Below are positions 46,784 to 58,930 of a DNA stretch of 64,000 nt, piece after piece (within the stretch, counting starts at the first letter, position 1; every line of letters begins with the position of its first letter). This DNA is from Spirometra erinaceieuropaei. Taxonomy: Eukaryota; Platyhelminthes; Cestoda; Diphyllobothriidea; Diphyllobothriidae. The notes beneath the pieces were generated by a model. That model worked only from the letters and a program-made list of their open reading frames with translations. It ran no database searches and was not told the DNA's origin. The translations under genes and the position numbers were made by a program. The stretch is taken from positions 76,615 to 140,614 of the forward strand of contig CACRXP010000386.1 in assembly GCA_902702965.1 (NCBI GenBank), in the 5' to 3' direction.

Positions 46784-47535
46784 TTGCCCTGCCGGTCTTT
46801 GAAGAATCAGAGACCCCTACTAGAGTGGCTTGGCAAAACCAGACGTAAAAGAGAAGAGCCAGGCTTTCGAAGTGTCTTCTCAATGTATTACTGCTGGACT
46901 GCATTAACTCCATTATTAGGCTAAGTCGTTTCGCCCGATGGCTGGCTTTCTCACTTCTAAGGACCGAACATGCATCCTTAGCCATTTTTCCTGAACGAGT
47001 CATTTGTCTTTCGCTTCTGCTTTCGTCTCTGCTGCTTGTGCACTTAGTTGAAAGATTGGAATCCCCCGGGCATAAACTTGCATTTTGTTAGTCATAACCT
47101 GGAGGGAACAATCGTGGTGGCCTCCAGCAGTTAATCCAGTAGACAATTCGACCATAAGAACATCAGTTGCAGTCAGACGCACGTCTGTGAAGCGTTGGGG
47201 CAAGTGAAACGACGCCACTGAAAATCGTCCGCGCGCTCCGGGTCAACTTGTCAGAATCGGAATGCAGTCATGAGCAGAATGAGTCCAGTTGTAGACAGCA
47301 GCGCCGAGGTTCTTTTTCAACCAAGATTTAAAGCTTACCTCAGACCGCACAGACCTGCTAACGCTCCAGTTCCTGCACACGTGTACAGACCTTGCAATTG
47401 GTGCCAAACGGTATGACGAGGTAGCAAGCGGGTAGAGGCGCACGCCGCCAAGACGTCTCCTTGTGGGTGTGCGTGCGTGCTCGCCGTATTTACTGCCACT
47501 TAATTGGTTGTCAGGTTGTACGCCAGCTGATGAGG

Positions 47536-48003
47536 NNNNNNNNNNNNNNNNNNNNNNNNNNNNNNNNNNNNNNNNNNNNNNNNNNNNNNNNNNNNNNNNN
47601 NNNNNNNNNNNNNNNNNNNNNNNNNNNNNNNNNNNNNNNNNNNNNNNNNNNNNNNNNNNNNNNNNNNNNNNNNNNNNNNNNNNNNNNNNNNNNNNNNNNN
47701 NNNNNNNNNNNNNNNNNNNNNNNNNNNNNNNNNNNNNNNNNNNNNNNNNNNNNNNNNNNNNNNNNNNNNNNNNNNNNNNNNNNNNNNNNNNNNNNNNNNN
47801 NNNNNNNNNNNNNNNNNNNNNNNNNNNNNNNNNNNNNNNNNNNNNNNNNNNNNNNNNNNNNNNNNNNNNNNNNNNNNNNNNNNNNNNNNNNNNNNNNNNN
47901 NNNNNNNNNNNNNNNNNNNNNNNNNNNNNNNNNNNNNNNNNNNNNNNNNNNNNNNNNNNNNNNNNNNNNNNNNNNNNNNNNNNNNNNNNNNNNNNNNNNN
48001 NNN
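47536..48003. other. Assembly gap (468 Ns)
   Basis: A run of N only. Open frames spanning it are artefacts. Confidence 0.99.
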
Positions 48004-48136
48004 AGGAGGAGGAAGTCATCGTAAAAGTCATTGTATTCGTCCGAAATTTGGGACTCGTACAGGAACCCAGCATAAAAGACAATGAAGAGTAAGATGTGGT
48101 TTGGTGGCCCCGCCTGATGGACACAATACTGTTGGG

Positions 48137-48240
48137 GCTGGGATTAATGGTTAGGGTTGGGGGTTCGAGTTAAAGGTTAGGTCTAGAGGTTGGAGTTTAG
48201 CATTTGGGGTTATAGTTGAGGGTTGGAGTTGGGTTTAGTG
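48137..48240 (+). repeat. GGTTAG-like low-complexity repeat
   Basis: Irregular GGTTAGGGTTGGGGGTT and related words over about 100 bases. Related words on the other strand occur at 58806-58876 and 62889-62960. Confidence 0.6.
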
Positions 48241-48447
48241 GTTAGCGCAACTATTTCTCAACCATTCAAAGTACAATCACGCGCTCCCAACAGCTTTTCT
48301 TTTGTATGCAACTACTCGACCTCGCTGCCTGTGAGTTCCCCAGTTCCACCTGCAAAAACCCCTATTACCATCGGTCCCGTATTAGAGGTGAATGAGGTTC
48401 GTTTACTTCAGTTGGGGCCACCAAACAACATCCGACCCAATGAAATA

Positions 48448-48990
48448 TCAGTAGGAACTCCGCAGCTTGTTTTTTCGGTTCCCACAGTGCGTCCTTAACT
48501 GAAAACGAGGCCGTGGTGTGTGGCCATGCGACCCTAGGGCGTAATATGCGGAGTGAAAATCCACATCTCTGTCTGCGGAGTTGATATCATAGTTACAGGT
48601 CTCCGGCAGATCTCCCGCTGTAATGTTGGAGACATGCACCACTGTCCGTATGTCCCTGAAGTCGAGTTCGTGGTCTACCTGTAAAGCACGGGCGGCGGGT
48701 CGTTCCTCCCAACAGTCCGTTTGTGTTCGTGGTATTTGAGAATTGAGTCGTTTTGCGGTCTGGCTTGCATAATGACAGGGACAGATTTCGCATGGAATCT
48801 GCCAAACTACACCAGATTGCTCATTTGCTGCCAGCTTCTTCTTCATCCGCTGGACTCCTTTACGCACGGTAGGCAAACTCTGTGGTGTTGCGCTCTGTCT
48901 CTTCTGATACCTTTTTATGTACGGTAGGGGGACGCCAATTTGCTGAGGATCCCCGTTTATTTGTTCTGTCCGGGGTGTGTACTGAGGCAA
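48448..48990 (-). pseudogene. Penelope-like element fragment (GIY-YIG endonuclease end)
   Basis: 180 codons on the minus strand. GVPLPYIKRYQKR, then KKKLAANEQSGVVWQIPCEI and CPCHYASQTAKRLNSQI, follow the order seen at the C-terminus of Penelope-like polyproteins: a V-(L)-P-Y-I-x-G stretch, then S-G-V-V-Y-x-I-x-C...Y-I-G-x-T. There the GIY-YIG nuclease nicks the target. The YIG core is YAS here, so the catalytic motif is damaged. The RT part is absent on either side. Confidence 0.7.
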
Positions 48991-51900
48991 CGGTAGATAA
49001 GGTTTCGTGGGTAGCTGTTTACATCAAATTCGTCCCGTAGATGCAGTAGTTTCTCCACTGGTTCCCCAGCGATGCTGCAGCGTGTTTTTGCTTTGCGGAG
49101 AACGTAACTGGGGGGCGGTGGCAGAACCGGTTGCCGGCAGACGTCACGCACGCAGGGACCTCCGCCCCCTCCCCATTGTTGTTGTTGTTGGTCAAAACCT
49201 GATCATTTGCTGTGTGGACGAGGGGATGTGGAGTGGAACGCCAAGGTGCGGGCTCAACCGCGCCATCCATCTGCGTCCTCCCCCGCCTCCGGTCTTCTGG
49301 ACTCTGTCTTGACACCGGGTGCAGGTGGGGGGTGGGGAAGAGAGAATGCGGTAGATTCTGCGCAAGTCTACTATCATTATAAACTACGTCACGCACAACC
49401 AATTTCGGTGGCATGTCATCGTATCTAGTGGTTTAATGCCAATTTTATAGAAAATAGTTTCTTCCTGGCGACTAAATTAAATTATTCAAAACACTATTGA
49501 AGTTATGGTGGCACATTTCGGTGGTAGTTTGAAGGCTTTCACTTGTCTACCCTACACCGCCAAGAAAGACTAAATTGCCGTTTTTAGCCTCTCCGCCATT
49601 TTCGCCATTTTCGCCTATCCAAACCTCTAAAACCCGGGGTTTAAACTCCAGGTCGTTTGTTGAGCCAGTCTTCAGTCATGATACGTCCACCTCGTCCTGC
49701 GGGTAACATGAGAACGATGAGTTTCAGTAACCCCTGCGACACTTATAAGCCCTGTAGATCGAACTTCTGGAGCAAAATCGTTGTCTTTGTGCTTTATCGC
49801 CCTGCCCCAAAGTCAGTCTGCTGAGTCGTATTTGATTGCGGATTTCGTGAGATTATCTGTCGTTTTGGCTGTATGCGAAGGCTATACTTGGGACACCGTG
49901 TGTATGTGTATGTCATTGTGTGGGCCAGTTGCCAGATCACTCTGACCACTCATCGGGATCTCAAGCGTCAGGTCTTGCTGCCCTACGCATCATTCAAGAG
50001 GTCTCAGTCTGTGTGTGTAAAATTGCTTACAACATAAACTTCTTTAAGCTTTCTGCTCCCCTCCCCTCTCCATGCTCACATTTCTGTGTCATGTCATTTT
50101 GCTACAGACCCTTGCGAGTTTAGAGATTGACAAACCGCACGGTCGCAGTCTCCTCCTCCCTACCTTCTTCCGACGCAAAGCCAACTTTGAGCAGGGCTCG
50201 GTAAGTCATGTTGTCTTTTACGACCTTAGCCTGTGAGATCGCAGCCATGAGAGACCGCATTCGCACTGTGAAACATGCACTATTCATACAAAATTTTCGG
50301 CCGCGGCAGGAAATACAGGGATTCTTAAAGATCACCCGGCAACAGATAGCGAATAGTTTTCAGTGCACAGTGCCGGATGGGGGTGCCTTCTAGGTTCCAG
50401 GATTCATGTAAGCGTTCCGATTGAGCTTGATGCCTGGTTACGCTTTGTTGCCGTTTTTGATGATGAGCTGGCTTTAGAGTATGAACGGTCGGACATATAA
50501 CACGCCTGTCCGTATGATCGAGCATCCGCTTCAGTGTTCAATGTCCAAACCTTTGTGGTTTCTCTAAAATGCTGTTATCCTACTCTCTGCTGTTGATGAG
50601 CCCGTACTCATTTAGTAGCGAAAGTTTGTCGGCTTTGCTCTTATTTACCGTTGCTGTCGTGGTTTCCCGTGGCAACGGTCCACGCATTCCGATTTCCACA
50701 CTGACAGACCGACCTTGTGCTGGTACCGTAATTCTCTCAGTCTGTCCGCTAGTCATTCTCAGGTGCCTTCTTGCTCGATCGTACAAAAGGAATTATGCTC
50801 AAAGTGGGTTGGAGACCAATGTGATGGCCATCGTAGTGCTCTCCGTATTAAAATCAAGGCAAGTGACTAAGACGTGTACTCAGCAGTAGTGCATCTTTAT
50901 TCTAGCCGTCGAAATTTCCTCCACTACTAAGATCAAAACTTCTTGTTCTTCAGTCACCTACTTCTGCTCCACAAGTTTTGTTTTGCCGTTGTGTGAGGTC
51001 ACCTGCAAACTGTCTTGCCTCTGTGGTCTAGAGAGACAGAGCCCTAAAGCAGTGCAGTTAGCACACGTTGGCGCATAGGTCTAGTGATCGATTGTGAATT
51101 GATGTCGGTTGGTGCAATACACGACAACTGTGTTAAGTTACTTCAAAGACATAGATTCGCCGGCAGTCTTCTGTAGAAATATGACACTATGTGCAGACTT
51201 CAGTCTACCGAGGTCCCAATGTCAGTGGCAGCCGTACAACGATAATTACATTGCCGATAGCCGTTGAGGACAGGGTTGAAAAATTAAAATTCCAGAGCAA
51301 ACATGTACTATATTAGCTTTCTACGCTACTTGCTGTGCTCTTATTCAGTCCCTTCAGAAGAGGGTCGTCCTGGACTTAGGTACTTGTTTTCAGACAGTCT
51401 ACACAGCTGTTACGCCAGATTGGCATTGGGGCTACACCATCTCATGGCATGCATTAGGCCGACTGTGTTATATTTGCATTGAGCCATAACTATCGTTATC
51501 CATGTATGTAACAGGAGTTGGACGTCAGTCACTGCGTCCAATTTCATCAACATTTGGCCGAACGGACCGTGGGGTCGATACCGGGATACCATTTTCAATG
51601 TGAATTTAGCGTATTCCTCACTAAGAAAACTCGAAAAGGAAAACCTGGGTGGCACAGTACATTAATTCTCACGGTTTTGTTCCTTTAAATATTAAACGTG
51701 ATCTTGTCCTACACCCTACCGTTACCCTGCAAGGCTGCTGGCTAACAGGATAACAAGGTTCTCCTCGGCAGTGAGAAACAGCTTGCAATGACGCCTTCTT
51801 AATGGGGCTTTTAACGGCAAACTGACTCGAATCCGTGAGCTGTCAACTCCACATCCCGTCGGCCAGCGAACTTAATCTCATTTCTGTCGGCTTAACTCGG

Positions 51901-53098
51901 ACAGGTCACTGGTGTATTAGACAGGCCAGGGAGGTTGAGGTCGATCCATCACGGATCTAGCGCTTGGGCTCCTCACACTATAAGGATCAAAACAACTCTA
52001 CGGTTATTGTGAGGGGCCAGCAATTGTGGACTAGAAGGTTGCCACGTGGCGGGCTAACCCTGTCCCATTGAGGACTGGGGAAATCTCGTCCCTTTAGGAT
52101 CCGAGACCAACTCCCTCCACGAAGCCCCGTTCGTGTAAAGTTAGAAAGTAGGCTGTGTGTGACGTGCTAGAGGCTTGTTTAAGCCTGCAAGTCATTGTCT
52201 GCACGTCTACCTCCGGTCCCCTTGAGCCTCTTTTGCCAAAGGAACATTGGGGATGTGAGGGAATAGGGGGAGAGTGCGATAGGGGCAACGCAAGTCTGCA
52301 TCACCATGACCAAATTTTTGCATTTGTTACTATGCGTCCTCTTCGAGGCATTGGCAGCCCACATAGCTCGCGATGGGCTATTTCTCCGGTTTTAACTCTC
52401 ATTCGTTAAACTGGATGGCAATCGAGCGTAAGCCATAGTAGGGCTCATATTCGGCCATGGTTATAGCCAACCAGATGAAACCTCGTTCTACTAAAAAGAA
52501 CTACCAGCAACATTTCTTCTGACTGTAGATCTAACGTGACTTCTGGTTATCCAACGAGCTGTTGCCCCCCTCCACTTCAAATTGGTTCTTCCACTAGTAC
52601 ACATGGAAGGGAGACTGGAGTTCATCTTGCTAATTTCCTCCTCCTCCATGCACTTCCTTCGGAACGCATCTGAAGTGTCATGACGCCACGAAGGTCATGT
52701 TTAGGAAAGCGGTTGGCGCAAAACCAATTCGTAAAGTATAAGCTAACAACTAAACTCCCTTCCTAGTGTGACTTTTAGAAGAATACTAGTGGATATAATC
52801 ACCACAATCTGGTTAAGATGGTGAGGTGAATCATGATGTTCTGACCTGCGCAGACGAGAAGAAAATATCTGTCCAATGGTAGCTCCCTCCGTTCGTCTTA
52901 ATTAATTTTCGCTTGCGGAAAAGTATGGATGTGGGAGGGTAAAGGTAGACCAGTGCTGCCCGCGCCATATGTCACTGGTCCTCCTCGACTTAGATCTGCT
53001 GCAAGTATATTGGGCAGACAGCGCATGAGTTTCCGATTCAGTTTGTAACAATTCCGGATTATTCTTTTCGGCTATTCTTACTTCCTCTATTCTTGTAG

Positions 53099-53410
53099 GT
53101 TGACGAAGCCGTGCATTCTATGGGCACCATTCCATACCTCGGTCTCTTTCTCAACGACCTAGCCATGCTCAATGAGTCAGCTCCTGATTGGATACCCAAA
53201 CAGGAGGCCGACTTGCCCAAAAGACCTAGCAGCAGCAGTCGATGTCTCAGTCGCAGCAGTTCACCTGCAATGGTCAACCATGCTCACGCCTCCCTGGGTT
53301 CTTCTCGGGTTCCCTCTCCGTCTGGAACTGTCGCCAACGTCACCTCTGCAACCAGACGGCATTTCCCTCCGGTTTACGACAAACGCAGCGGACGACGGTC
53401 TCGCGAATTG
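53099..53410 (+). CDS. RGL: RGL-like exon g: RasGEF late core and Ser-rich insert
   Basis: Acceptor TATTCTTGTAG before 53099; phase 0 start. It reads VDEAVHSMGTIPYLGLFLND then LAMLNESAPDWIP, matching G-T-V-P-Y-L-G-x-F-L-T-D-L-x-M-L-D-x-A-L-P-D of RGL proteins almost residue for residue. The frame then stays open for about 70 Ser/Arg/Pro-rich residues (SSSSRCLSRSSSP) before a stop at 53420. The donor is uncertain; TTG|GTACGG at 53411 keeps phase 0 and is used here, while CCG|GTTTAC at 53372 also keeps phase. The conserved part is secure, the 3' end is not. Confidence 0.82.
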
Positions 53411-54153
53411 GTACGGTTATGACTTTCTTATCTTCAGTCCATAAGGAAGTCTCGCGGTCATAATATCCGTCCCGGCGTTTTCTCCGTTTTTGTTATCTTA
53501 TAAGTACTCTAGGTATCATCCCACCTGCCCCAGTAAGCTTTACCTGGACTATCAGCAGTGGCACTCCTCTGCTTCATGCAACCAAGTGCTTTGCGCAGAT
53601 TGTACTTGTTGATGATTTACCCGCTGTTAACCTGAGTTTGGCACACTTTCCAGCGAGTTACTCCTCATAGGCTGAAAAACCAGGTGGTTTCGCCGATTTA
53701 TGCTACAAGTCTCGCATTACTACGAAACAATTCGTGCTAAACTATTGATATCTATCGGTGAGAGAGTGGGACACATCTATAAGCAGGTTGACTGGATTAG
53801 AAAATCGATTATATTTGAAAAGTAAAACCAAAGAACGCAAGAGACGCTGGGAACCACTGCCAGCCAGCCATATATCAATCCCAGGCTAGGGGAACTAGAG
53901 CCGAAATCCCGGTTCTTTTTTTGCTAAACCAGAAGACCCAACACTCAGCCACGGGCTCACATCCAATCAACTGTGGTAGGGAATATTCAGACCAACTGGG
54001 GACTAACGTTAACCGATCTAATCAGATTTTCCGTGCGGAATGCGAATGCTCCGTTTTTGCTACTTGACCGCTGTAGACGGGCTCACCGCGGCGGAACGGG
54101 AGGTATACCTTTCGTCCCGAACCAGGCATAGACGGATAAATGTCACCTCTCAG

Positions 54154-54819
54154 CAACGGTAGGGTGAAGGTAGACTATGGATCGTGTAATATTGGGTTTT
54201 ATCTTGACAGAAAGCAGAATTTATCATGGTAGATGGGCGCTCACCGAGCATTCTTACGGAACTCACTCGTTCCGTTGTGCCTTACGGGCTCTCTTTCGAG
54301 CCCAACCAGCAGCCGCACAGCGGCGCATGATATAGGCAGTATGTTATTACCGACAAAGACACGCCTCTAACCAATAACAGGTCGCGAGTTCGAGGTTCGG
54401 GTGTTCCACACCTCGGAGTTGAGTATGACTAGCTGACGACGGCTAATAAAGCAGAAACGGCCATTCCAGTCTCCTTTCTCTTTGTCGGTAATGCCATTGG
54501 ACTTTATCTTGACATCCCTTAGCAGGTCGTTGCAGACAGTACACTGCCAACGACAGTTACTTTCCATGAACTCAGACCATTGTTCAAACTCCGTTACTTT
54601 TTGGAAATTCGCTTTTCGATGAACGCGCTCATTTGGATTGTCATACGAAAGTGTACGGTAAGAAGTTCGGCAGAAGTCCACACAAATTCTGTGTTTTCTT
54701 GCATTTTATCACCTTACTGTCTGGCGTGCTGTCCCACCCTCAAATCCCTCCTCATCACCACCATTCCCGTAGGGCACGATCCACCGTCCGTTAAGTTGAG
54801 CCCTTCTCCCTACCGTTAC
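54154..54819. mobile_element. MITE-like element, copy interrupted by SINE composite
   Basis: Outer ends CAACGGTAGGGTGAAGG (54154) and CCCTTCTCCCTACCGTTAC (54801) are inverted repeats. The body matches 43186-43582 (CAAATTCTGTGTTTTCTTGC, GTAGGGCACGATCCAC). The body is split at 54209, where a 293-bp insert sits. Confidence 0.75.
54210..54502. mobile_element. SINE composite inserted in the MITE, 12-bp target duplication
   Basis: Flanked by TTTATCTTGACA at 54198-54209 and 54503-54514. The unoccupied form is seen at 43 kb (TTTTATCTTGGCA). The insert contains the 46506-type repeat (54236-54345), a stub of SINE tail (ACCGACAAAGACA) and then a plus-strand SINE (from about 54360, GAGTTCGAGG box B-like, to CTTTGTCGGTAATGCC). 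A duplication of this length is usual for LINE-driven insertion. Confidence 0.8.
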
Positions 54820-55559
54820 CGAAGACGTGTACAGAGGACACCGCACAGTAGGGCCTGATAATTTTTTCGGATCAGGTGACCTAGCTAGAGAGCTTGGTCT
54901 GCATTTTGGACTGACGGGAAGACGCTTTGCGGGTTGGAAGTTGAGTCAAGTGGTCTGCCTATGCCTGTAAAAGTCACGTGACGGCACATGGCGCTAAGTG
55001 ATCATGCTTGAGGGATTCTCCTGCTGATGCTGAGGCGTTACCTGGCGAGATAGGCTGATGCCTAATAAGGACTAAAGAGGGTCGATTGTCTGTGTCAGAG
55101 ACTTGATGGGAATGGAACGGATACGGCAGTTTTGACGTCTGGTGATAATTTGGTGATTGCTGACTGACTTAAACTGACGTCGTACAACCTGTATGCGCAT
55201 TCGCATCACTCGCCCACACATAACCAGGATTTCAGAAGAAATATTAACGCTAGCTGGCAAAGTTTCCCTACCGGACAAAATAAAAATTAATGACCCACCT
55301 CCAGTCATGACCAACTAGCAGAGTAAACAGGCGTGTTAAGGTCAACAATCACACATGTGCTATAATTGCGTGAGTAGACACTCTTAGAAGGGTGCCAGAC
55401 TGTGAAAACGAGAAGGGGAGGACCCAACCGTTGGTCCTCGATTACATCTTTGGAACATTGGGCCAGCCCACCTATTTGATCTAAAGAATTTCGGCTCCAG
55501 GTGGACCGATTAACCAGAGTCCAATCCATTTATATTTAGTTTTAGGAACCGAACCTTCT

Positions 55560-57110
55560 GATGATATGCCTCACCACTTCTCAGAATGGCAACCAATTCA
55601 GAAGAAGATGATGAGGTCACTGGAACAAGAAGTTTACTAGCTTGGTGCTTCGGGTTTCCACTCGAGCCCTTCATCAGAGATAGTCACAGACAGGGGTATT
55701 GGGGGTGCAAAGGAGCGCAGTATTTATAGGACTCAAGTGACATAATTACGCCTAACATAATAAGCGGCATCTACCTTCACCGTTGGCAATCGCATCCCAT
55801 GCAATAATGGCGCGTTAGTCCGCTCCCCGAGTCGTTAATGGCCGTGACTCCATCACGCTTGCAGATTCTTGGCATGTCGATTACTTCGCAAGTTGACTTG
55901 CTGTTAATGAGACTGTTAGTCGTCCGGGCGGGGAGGTCATTGAGCTCGTTAACTGACTGCGGATAGAAGAACTATGACTTGAATAGATCCCGGCTCGCGC
56001 GGTTGTCCGCTCTCGCGAGAATTTTGGTCTCGTCAAACTTGGAGGTGTGGCCGGGTCCCATCAAATGAGTCCCGATCTGAGATCTAGCGTAATTCCTCCC
56101 CACTACCGTTGCATATTCTGCCATTGGCCTTTAGAGTAATCTCTTAGTTTCTCCAACATAGTTGCTTTGTGCGTAACTGTACTTGATCTGAAAAACAAGT
56201 CCAGGCGTCTCATACCGTAGCAGTGGGTCTTTCGGCTTCATGACCTGGCGTCTGATGATTGCTTCCTGTCTATGTACTACACAAACTCCAAGTAGGGTAA
56301 GTAGGCGGCTGACAACTTGCGAGACGTTATTCACTTACGAGAGCGGTCGCCGAAATATGGGGTTGGTTAGATCGAGACTCTCGTCTCGTTTACTTACGCG
56401 CCGGTTGACGAAGTTGCACGAATAATCATTCGCCTCAAGCACCCGCCGCAGATAATGTAACTCAGCAACCGTGACTTCCGATATAGCGCCCTTGTACAGC
56501 TGCGATTGTGATTAATTGGGTGACTGCTATTGAAGCTCAGTACTTGAGTCGCATGAGTCGCCTTTTCGAACACTGTTTTTTGGGCCACCACAATCTCTGC
56601 GACAGGCGAAGACATCAAGGTAGGCTTGCTGGTTGTTTTCTTTCTCTAGTCTCATGAATTGTACGTCCGGGATAATGGCGTTGAGATCTTATTGTAATTC
56701 CATCACATAATCCCATTAGATAGCGACGAAGTTGTCATTCACATATCTAGCCCAGAATTTCGGTCTGTGGCGTCGGAAGACGAGCGAATCCAACCGTTGT
56801 AAGACCGCCTTGGCTATGAGTCCCGAAGTCAGTGAACTCATTAGCATGCCTTCCATTTGCTGGTAGATTGTTCTGTCGGACGTGAAGCGCGTCTTGAAAC
56901 AGAACTTTAGGATTTTGGGGATTTGGGTATGCCCGAGGCGGCTCTCTGTTTCATCTTATTTGTTTCGTGGGAGTAATTTGATGGTCTCGAATGACAGGCC
57001 CCAGGAAATAGAAGTAAAAAAGGACGTGACATCAAGGGATATCATGATGTCATTTGGTAGGAGACTTACCTGAAACTCGCCTACTGGATTCTATCGGACA
57101 GACATTTAGT
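55560..57110 (-). mobile_element. Penelope-like element, RT and GIY-YIG parts, degenerate
   Basis: Read from 57110 down. SLDVTSFFTSI and KFCFKTRFTSDRTIYQQMEG are followed by SLTSGLIAKAVLQRLDSLVF and RHRPKFWARYVNDNFVAI. This is the Penelope RT order; the catalytic Y-V-D-D is YVND (56734-56745). Then the thumb ELHYLRRVLEANDY (56450) and the GIY-YIG domain with TPGLVFQIKY and NYVGETKRLL (near 56150), and the C-terminal GTHLMGPGHTSKFDETKILA (56060). Several in-frame stops. Below 55760 is non-coding sequence. Penelope-like elements form a retroelement class separate from LTR and LINE types. Confidence 0.82.
55638..55690 (-). ncRNA. Candidate hammerhead-like motif at the Penelope element end
   Basis: On the minus strand CTGATGA (55677-55671) is followed by AGGG, a loop, CCC and GAAGC. 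In hammerhead ribozymes the core is CUGAUGA, stem II, GAAA. Here a GGG/CCC stem is possible but the last core A is G. Hammerheads are known in Penelope-like terminal repeats. Stems I and III were not verified, so this may be a decayed or chance match. Confidence 0.3.
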
Positions 57111-57578
57111 GTTAGACATATGAGCGTCTACAGGGTTGCATGCAAGCGGTTATGATGTGTCTCATACATCAGCTCGAAAAATAGCGGCTTCTTTCTAGAG
57201 CCTGCACATGCTTAGAATGTCTGCAGTAATAGACTGCGTACTGGTAAGTCAAGAATAAGCTAGGCGAACAGGAGTATTTCACAAAAGAGGTTTGAGGTAA
57301 TCCTCTTTTTGATAGTTCCCAAATAAATTTCTACAATCGTCCCACCAGCAGAGCTCATTTGCCTCTGAAAGTATGAAAATTTTTGTCATTATTTACCACC
57401 TATTTTCTCAGGACGACATCTGGATAATTTAAATTAGACTATTTCGTGTTGAGACGATAAATTCGTAAACTTCTCTCAGGCCGCACATGTTACCGGCACC
57501 TACACCCAAAATCCCGTCAGAGTTGATGTAACAGCAAGAAAATCGCACGGGAATATATTATAAAACAAAAGTACGTAG

Positions 57579-58580
57579 ATACAGTGCGTGACCTATCTTA
57601 TGAGATGTTGGCTGAAATTCTGAAATGCGTTTTCGATTAGGAATGATTACTTGGTCGCGGTTGTATAACTGATTATCTTAAGGCATACTCTTATAGCATT
57701 TTGGACTCGGCAGGATGTCGGCTTTCAAATGCATTTCTTTTCAATATTCTGTAGAAAGCGTGCTCGGTAAAAAATTACTACTTAAGTAGCATGCATTTTT
57801 TCCATTGATTTTCGATGGTCCTGGAAATTCGAATATGCTTTATAGAAACCATAAACAAAAATATGTTTTCTTTTGGTCAATCAATAGAGAATCACGTCTT
57901 CTTTATATTTTATACTTAAGAAAGGAGTATAATTAGGTTTTAAAAGGGCTTTCTAATTGCCGAAAAATTTAGAGCCTGATTATTCGGCGCATTAGCGCTT
58001 AGTGATTACACTCTACAAGGTGCATGCGTTCCGCGTAAAGAAAATCCCATATTTTTCTATGTCATTAAAAAGATATCATACAGGGTCCATAAAATTTTGC
58101 AATGGATGCGGACCATGTTGCACATTTCATGAGGAGCAGTGGTGAACGGCCAGGTACGATGCTATGTGACTGGGCATATTGCGGTCCTAAAAAAGTCTCA
58201 TAATTAGAAACTTTTTTAAAACCTAATTATACTCCTTCCTTAAGCACAAAATATAAAGAAGACGTGATTCGCTATTGATTGACTAAAAGAAAGCATATTT
58301 GTGTTTGTGGTTTCTATAAAATATATTTGAATTTCCAAGACCATCGAAAATCAATGAGAAAATTGCATGCTACTTGAGTAGCCATTTTTTGCCGAGCACG
58401 CTTTGTATAGGAGATTGAAAAGAAGTGCATTTAAAAGCCGACATCCTGCCGAGTCCAAAATGTTATAAGAGTATGCCTTAAGATAATCAGTCACACAATC
58501 GCGACCAAGTAATCCTTCCTAATCGAAAACGCATTTCAGAATTTCCGCCAACATTTCATGAGACAGGTCACGCACTGTAT
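57579..58580. mobile_element. Fold-back (long inverted repeat) element, copy 2
   Basis: The outer 16 bases ATACAGTGCGTGACCT are mirrored exactly by AGGTCACGCACTGTAT at 58565-58580. Arms of at least 365 bp pair with few differences, for example CGGCAGGATGTCGGCTTT (57709) with AAAGCCGACATCCTGCCG (58434) and GGAGTATAATTAGGTTTT (57925) with AAAACCTAATTATACTCC (58217). About 270 bp lie between the arms. No transposase frame. Confidence 0.9.
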
Positions 58581-58673
58581 GCTCGTAATCAGAAAGGTGT
58601 ATGTAGGTGGGACTGCGGTGATGTTTAGCCTGGGGTATGGTCTCACACTAATCCGCGCCTACTAGCTTTCGAT

Positions 58674-58930
58674 TTGGTCGGAAATGTTTACGTGCTCCCC
58701 CCCTCCCCCAAACAGAGCACTAGAATAGGAATTCTCCGCCCACGCAATACAGGTGGCCTTGTGTTAAATTCCAGGAAGGCTAAATATTTTCGCCTCACAG
58801 CCCTGGCACTACCCATAACCCCCGCCTCAATTCCAACTTTAAGCCCGACACCCAACCTTACCTTAACCCTAAATTTCCCGAGATTTAGCCCGAAGACACC
58901 TGTACTACGGGCGGTTCCTCTTACCACATC
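58674..58930. repeat. Dispersed repeat with CCCTAA-like core, copy 1
   Basis: TTAAATTCC, then CAACCTTACCTTAACCCTAA, then ACCTGTACTACGGGCGGT. The same order recurs at 62800-63015. Confidence 0.55.

Larger units (their letters stand above)
42168..53098 (+). other. Intron f-g (10.9 kb), repeat-filled, contains the assembly gap
   Basis: Holds SINEs (42590, 44459, 46318, 46627), a MITE-like element (43186-43582), a small inverted repeat (45358-45488), a Penelope-like fragment (48448-48990), GGTTAG-like repeats (48137-48240) and Ns at 47536-48003. From 49440 to 53098 I see no conserved coding sequence; open frames there are short and unconvincing. Confidence 0.5.

Noticed and set aside
47243..48124. 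Open frames of 187-293 codons crossing the N run
   Set aside because: They exist only because Ns are read as open; no real sequence supports them.
49019..49414. Minus-strand 131-codon frame and overlapping plus-strand frames
   Set aside because: GC-rich, low-complexity sequence gives open frames on both strands; nothing recognisable, most likely a repeat.
50120..50525. Overlapping frames on both strands suggestive of a transposase
   Set aside because: No DDE or helix-turn-helix pattern could be pointed to; left uncalled.
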